The notes beneath the pieces are model-generated. The model worked only from the letters and a program-made list of their open reading frames with translations. It searched no databases and had not been told where the DNA came from. This document shows positions 59,969 through 64,000 of a stretch of DNA of 64,000 nucleotides, one piece after another; within the stretch, counting starts at the first letter, position 1, and each line of letters starts with the position of its first letter. Source of the DNA: Neurospora intermedia (taxonomy: Eukaryota; Ascomycota; Sordariomycetes; Sordariales; Sordariaceae); the NCBI GenBank assembly GCA_037102815.1, contig BTPP01000001.1, positions 4,055,001 through 4,119,000 of the forward strand, given 5' to 3'. A program made the position numbers and the translations under genes.

Positions 59969-60943
59969 ATGTCCGATCTCTGGTAGGTCATTTGCACCCA
60001 CCCCGGTCCGTGTATGATGGAGGAGTCGGAGGAGGAAGAGGAGTCGGAGGCCCGCGGCGAGCTCGCCCAAGCTCCAATCCACACCTAGGCTGCGTGCCGT
60101 TTGGGCATCACCAAACACAATATATACATCGGTTTCAATAATATAGCCCACAGCTAGCTACCTATACAAGACCAAATGAGCTAACAATGTTTTGTCACAT
60201 AGCCCTGTTTACGCGGTTAGTACCCTCCCCGCTCTGTTCACGAACCTTGGCGGCAGCGTCAACGTTCTTTGAACATCCGCCACCGAATCGCCAATGCAGG
60301 CTGGCCCAGACAACGTCCGTATATAGCTAACACGATGTGTTTGGATAGCCCTTCTTCGGTGCCATGGGCTGCACAGCAGCCATCGTCTTCACCTGCCTTG
60401 GTGCCTCGTACGGTACTGCCAAGTCTGGTGTTGGTATCGCTGCCATGGGTGTCCTCCGCCCTGACCTCATCGTCAAGAGTATGTCGAATTCTCCAAGAGT
60501 CAAGCTGAGCTCTGCCGTGGTATCGTAAACCAATATGCTGACTTGGCTTCTTCTTCAGACATCGTTCCCGTCATTATGGCTGGTATCATCGGTATCTACG
60601 GTCTCGTCGTCTCCGTATTGATTTCCGATGCTCTCACACAGGACCACTACGCTCTCTACACTGGCTTCATCCAACTCGGTGCTGGTCTCGCCGTCGGTCT
60701 TGCTGGTCTCGCTGCTGGTTTTGCGATTGGTATTGTCGGTGATGCTGGTGTCCGTGGAACTGCTCAACAACCCAGACTCTTCGTCGGCATGATTCTTATT
60801 CTCATTTTCGCCGAAGTCTTGGGTAAGTCCTTTGTGATACTGGCCTTCCATCCCCATGACGACTAACCCGTTTTCTAGGTCTTTATGGTTTGATCGTTGC
60901 TCTTTTGATGAACTCCAAGGCCACGCTCAACACCTCATGCTAG
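59969..60943 (+). CDS. vma-3: V-ATPase proteolipid subunit c
   Basis: Rotor-ring proteolipid of the vacuolar H+-ATPase membrane sector. Five exons: 59969-59982, 60203-60215, 60349-60478, 60559-60822 and 60879-60943, giving 161 residues. Exons 1 and 2 are only 14 and 13 bases and encode MSDLCPVYA. Four hydrophobic helices follow: [57 protein letters not shown], and the last with proton-binding Glu138 in [19 protein letters not shown]. The cytosolic loop [15 protein letters not shown] is typical. Introns are 220, 133, 80 and 56 bases. Sequence and exon number agree with my memory of Neurospora vma-3. Divergent from SNU13. Confidence 0.97.
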
Positions 60944-62236
60944 ATGCCTGAATACCAAAAGACCTCGGTCTAGGTCTCCCCACTGGTATGGGTGTGACAA
61001 GCACGTGCACACGAACTACATAGAGCCCCATACCTGGAACCTAAACAACGAATGATTTAAGAACACGAATGGATCCTCATATCCTCACCGCACATATCCT
61101 TCAGCTCTTCCCATTTATCGCTCAGCCGGCTACCTACGCAAAACAAGGGCTTTCTTCTTGTTTTGGTGGATGACACGGTGGGCGGCACTTCCGGGCTGGA
61201 AGCTGAAGTCGGGAGGAAAACACAACGATAACAGAGAGAGAGAGAGGGGAAGACTATGAAAACACAGGAGAGCTGGCGCATATCTTTCGGAAGGGGAAAG
61301 GCGTCACTCGCGGAGTTCCTCAACGGGCATTGCGTTTATTATGGAAAGCATGTCACATGTGTACAATTGTCACAATTACGGTGTGGTCAAACGCAAAGCA
61401 TTACATCTCACTTTTATACGGCTGGTTGCTTTTTGTTTTTTTGTTTTTTTGCTTTCCTGTAAAGAGTTTGTATTTCGACTCTGATCACCATAGACAGGGA
61501 CGAAGGGAGAGAAGGAGGCACGCATGAAGGAAGGATGAAGGGCGGGATGAGCGGTAAAAGACTTTGTTGTAGGTTGGGGTTGTGTTGCAATGCATGCTCT
61601 ATTTCTTATGAATGTGAAGGGAAAGAAGTTGTGCTTGCTTGGTCATTGTGCGTTACCTTTCTGTCTCGTTCGTGTCCTTGTTATTCCACCTGATAGACTG
61701 GCATAGGTAGTAGACTAGGAAGCCGCATCAACACACTACTAGAGTTCACTTCCGAGTACGGGGTGTGATTGTGTTTGCACATTTTTGATTCTTATTACGA
61801 TTAGGTTGATAGTAGGTAGGTAGGTTAAGGTAAGAGGAATGCTTTCCCATCGCTTGCTCGCTCGCCGACGATGCATCGCAATTGCAACCGTACTCCCCCC
61901 ATGCGTAGTAGTCCTTTTCCTTTTGCCTCTCTCTCATCTCATCACGCTATTAATACTATGGTACATCGTAGGTATGTGAAACCGTCTCTTTCTTCTCTCT
62001 TCATTTATTCCTCTGCGTTAGCTGTTCATCTTCAACATCTTTTTCTCTTTTGATTATGAGAGTGTACTTTGATCATTTCATATAAGTCTTGGTTCTCTTC
62101 TTCTTCTTTCTCTATCTAAGCGTCCCCAAGGAGTGCTTTCCAAGGGTCTATAGACTCGGCGGCTCCGCTAGGCGAGGACCCTATTACACACTGATATATG
62201 TATGGGAGAGCCAGGGGTAATACGGTAAGTCGGTTT
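60944..62236. other. Convergent 3' spacer vma-3 / erg4
   Basis: 1.3 kb with both flanking genes ending here. Contains a (TAGG)3 tract (61814-61825), a GA-rich run near 61232-61248 and T-rich stretches near 61430-61452. No gene recognised. Confidence 0.5.
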
Positions 62237-64000
62237 TCAAATGACGTACTAGAGGGAACCAAAGTCAGTCATATTGTCTTTATCCCCAACAAGAGTGACG
62301 GATGGAGGGGGAACGAAGAAGAAGAAGAAGAAGAAGAAGAAAAAAAAAAAAAAAAAACTAGAAAAAGAACTTACCGGAATGAAAAGATAAGGCACCCTCC
62401 TCTCATACTCCTTCCAAGCATCACCATACTTCTCGCGGCAGCGAGTAATGTCACGCCACGCGCGATGAGCAATCATGCAGCAGAAGAAGACGGGGTAGAA
62501 CCAAGGGAAGGGGCTGCTGAAGCCGGTAATCAAGCCCCAGCAAATAGCAAAGTAGGCGTCGCAGGTGTAATGCACCTTGCGGGCGAGGCCGTACCAACCG
62601 TCGACCAAAATGCTGTCGCCCGTCTCGGTCTCGATCTTCTGCGGGTTCTTGACCGTCTGCCAGGGCAGTTGGGGGAAGGTCTTGCGGTAGAGCAGCTTGC
62701 CGCGCTCCTGGGCGCGGAACCGGTTCTTCTGGCTGTTGCACGTATCCCAAACCCAGTAGACGAAGAGATAAGAGACGTAGAGGCCGACGAGCGCGAAACG
62801 GTTCCACCGGTACTCGTCCGGGTGGTGGCTGGCCAAAAAGATGGTGCAGTGGCAGTACGAAAGCGGGACGCCAGCCAGGTTCCAGAAGATCAGCATGAAA
62901 CCCCACTTCTCGTAGTACATATCCCACGTCGTCACGATCAGCTCCTCGCCCTTGGAGCAAGCGTTGGCGTACAGGTAGTGCGCCATCACCAGGAAACCGA
63001 CTTCGCCCGAGACGTAGCCGTACCGGTCCCACTGGCGGGCAGCGGCGCCCAGAGAGAGCAGGAGCAAGATGTACCACGGCAGGCGCACTTCGAAGAACAT
63101 CTTGAAGTCGAGAACGCCAAACATGCGCGGGTTCAGCTCGGCGCCCATGAAGAAGTCGTAGACGTGGTGGCCCGTCATGCGGTGCGTGGCGCCGCGGACA
63201 AAGGCCGAGACGTAGGCGACGATGCTGACGAGGAAGCCCGAGATGATGGCGACCGAGAGCAGCGGGCCGAACTCGTCGATGATCTGGTACAGGGGGAAGA
63301 TGCCGGTGAAGTGGAGGACGCCGGCGATGGCGAAGGTGACGTAGAAGGAGACGTAGGCCGAGCAGTGGTACTTGAGCATCTTGCCGCCCTCGTGGGGGAG
63401 AGGCTTGCCGTAGGCGGTGACGCCGGGCATGAGGCAGTAGAAGGCGCCCTCGAAGATGAGAAAGGTCCAGTACCACAGCCACGCTTTGGCGTGGGGGAAA
63501 GCCTTGGTGTAGACGAGGTCGACAAGGTGGGCGGCAAAGTCGGCCCAGCTCTGGCCGGGCTCGCGGCTGGGGATGCCGCCGTTGTATTGGGTCGCGCCAA
63601 TCCACATGTACCACATGAGGATGGGAAAGAAGATCATCATGGCGCCGGTGCCCAACGAACCGCCAAACTCAAAGTGGCCCGAGGTGTCGATCTTGGGGTC
63701 CATGCCGGGCCTCCAGCCGTCGATGAGCTTCTCTGCCCCGGGCTTGCCGCCGTTGGCATCGAGACTGCTGCGGCTGCTGCTCGCGTTTCCGCTCAGCAGA
63801 GGGGCGTTCTCGACATCGGGCTCGTCCGAGGATGTGTAGGGCGGCGTGGGCTGCATCGTGTTTTCTTCTTCGTCGATGTGCTCGAAGAACTTGCCGGTAG
63901 TCTTCAAGTTGCGCTTCCGGAGGGTATCGTTCTTTGCCTTGGCCGATGCCGTCTGTTTCGACACGGTCGTCTCGGTGGCCGAGGCGCTCGATTCACCGTC
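62237..64000 (-). CDS. erg4: Sterol C-24(28) reductase ERG4 (5' end beyond window)
   Basis: Last enzyme of ergosterol synthesis; reduces the C-24(28) double bond with NADPH in the ER membrane. Exons here: 62375 to beyond 64000 and 62237-62248, giving 545 visible residues. The frame stays open to the window edge without an ATG, so the start lies outside. N-terminal ~90 residues are polar; the multi-pass core has [79 protein letters not shown] and [20 protein letters not shown]. The 126-base final intron (62249-62374) contains a GAA plus poly(A) tract. The 12-base last exon adds YVI, completing the LFIPYVI end typical of the family. Confidence 0.95.
62315..62357. repeat. (GAA)9 plus A-run inside the last erg4 intron
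   Basis: Nine GAA units followed by a run of about 18 A on the plus strand. On the erg4 transcript this reads as T18 then (TTC)n, lying between the donor (62374) and the branch/acceptor region, so it acts as a long polypyrimidine tract. Confidence 0.92.

Noticed and set aside
62451-63614. 387-codon frame overlapping erg4 on the same strand
   Set aside because: Arg/Pro/Leu-rich composition of an off-frame reading of GC-rich coding DNA.

Overview
The window is nuclear DNA of a filamentous ascomycete, most likely Neurospora or its close Sordariaceae relatives. Reasons: genes are dispersed and monocistronic; introns are short (about 55-250 bases) with GTAAGT/GTACGT-type donors and CTAAC/CTGAC branch sites; intergenic DNA is rich in TACC/TAGG tracts and simple repeats; and the spliced V-ATPase proteolipid at 59969-60943 matches my memory of Neurospora vma-3 (161 residues, five exons). 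No prophage, CRISPR array, transposon, virus-derived element, tRNA or rRNA gene could be supported. Exon boundaries below were worked out by hand from splice motifs and reading frame. Every multi-exon model that lies wholly inside the window joins to an intact frame.

Layout. 1-6452 is gene-poor. 6453-11489 (-) encodes an O-GlcNAc transferase-like protein. 11490-17279 is gene-poor and holds poly(A) and (CAA)26 runs. 17280-18156 (-) is ribosomal protein L12 (uL11), followed on the same strand by SEC23 (18730-21306). Next come a Kelch-type membrane protein (23150-25327, +), an MGST3-type MAPEG enzyme (25705-26350, -), a family X DNA polymerase (27305-29122, -), TFIIE alpha (30516-31577, +), cohesin SMC1 (32440-36453, -) and the GPC acyltransferase Gpc1 (38380-40110, +). 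Two unrecognised helical proteins, possibly distant paralogues, lie at 41181-41984 and 43413-44207 (both -). The right third holds a long coiled-coil protein (45554-47431, -), transketolase (48130-50743, -), a Bmt6-like rRNA methyltransferase (52940-54376, +), an INPP5F-like SAC phosphatase (54698-57849, -), SNU13 (58715-59234, -), vma-3 (59969-60943, +) and the 3' part of sterol C-24(28) reductase ERG4 (62237 to beyond 64000, -).

The genes are mostly housekeeping and do not form a pathway cluster. Themes are the secretory and endomembrane system and lipids (SEC23, V-ATPase, SAC phosphatase, Gpc1, ERG4), ribosome, snRNP and rRNA biology (L12, SNU13, Bmt6-like), chromosome and transcription functions (SMC1, Pol X, TFIIE) and carbon metabolism (transketolase). 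I found no convincing new multi-gene system. The points most worth checking are the unrecognised gene pair at 41-44 kb, a TTGTGGCTG promoter motif (with a perfect inverted repeat) shared by the L12 and SNU13/vma-3 promoters, a GC-AG intron in transketolase, a stop-free 69-base intron in the O-GlcNAc transferase gene, a run of SUMO consensus sites in TFIIE alpha, and a TACCTCTAGG decamer that recurs in the gene-poor left part.
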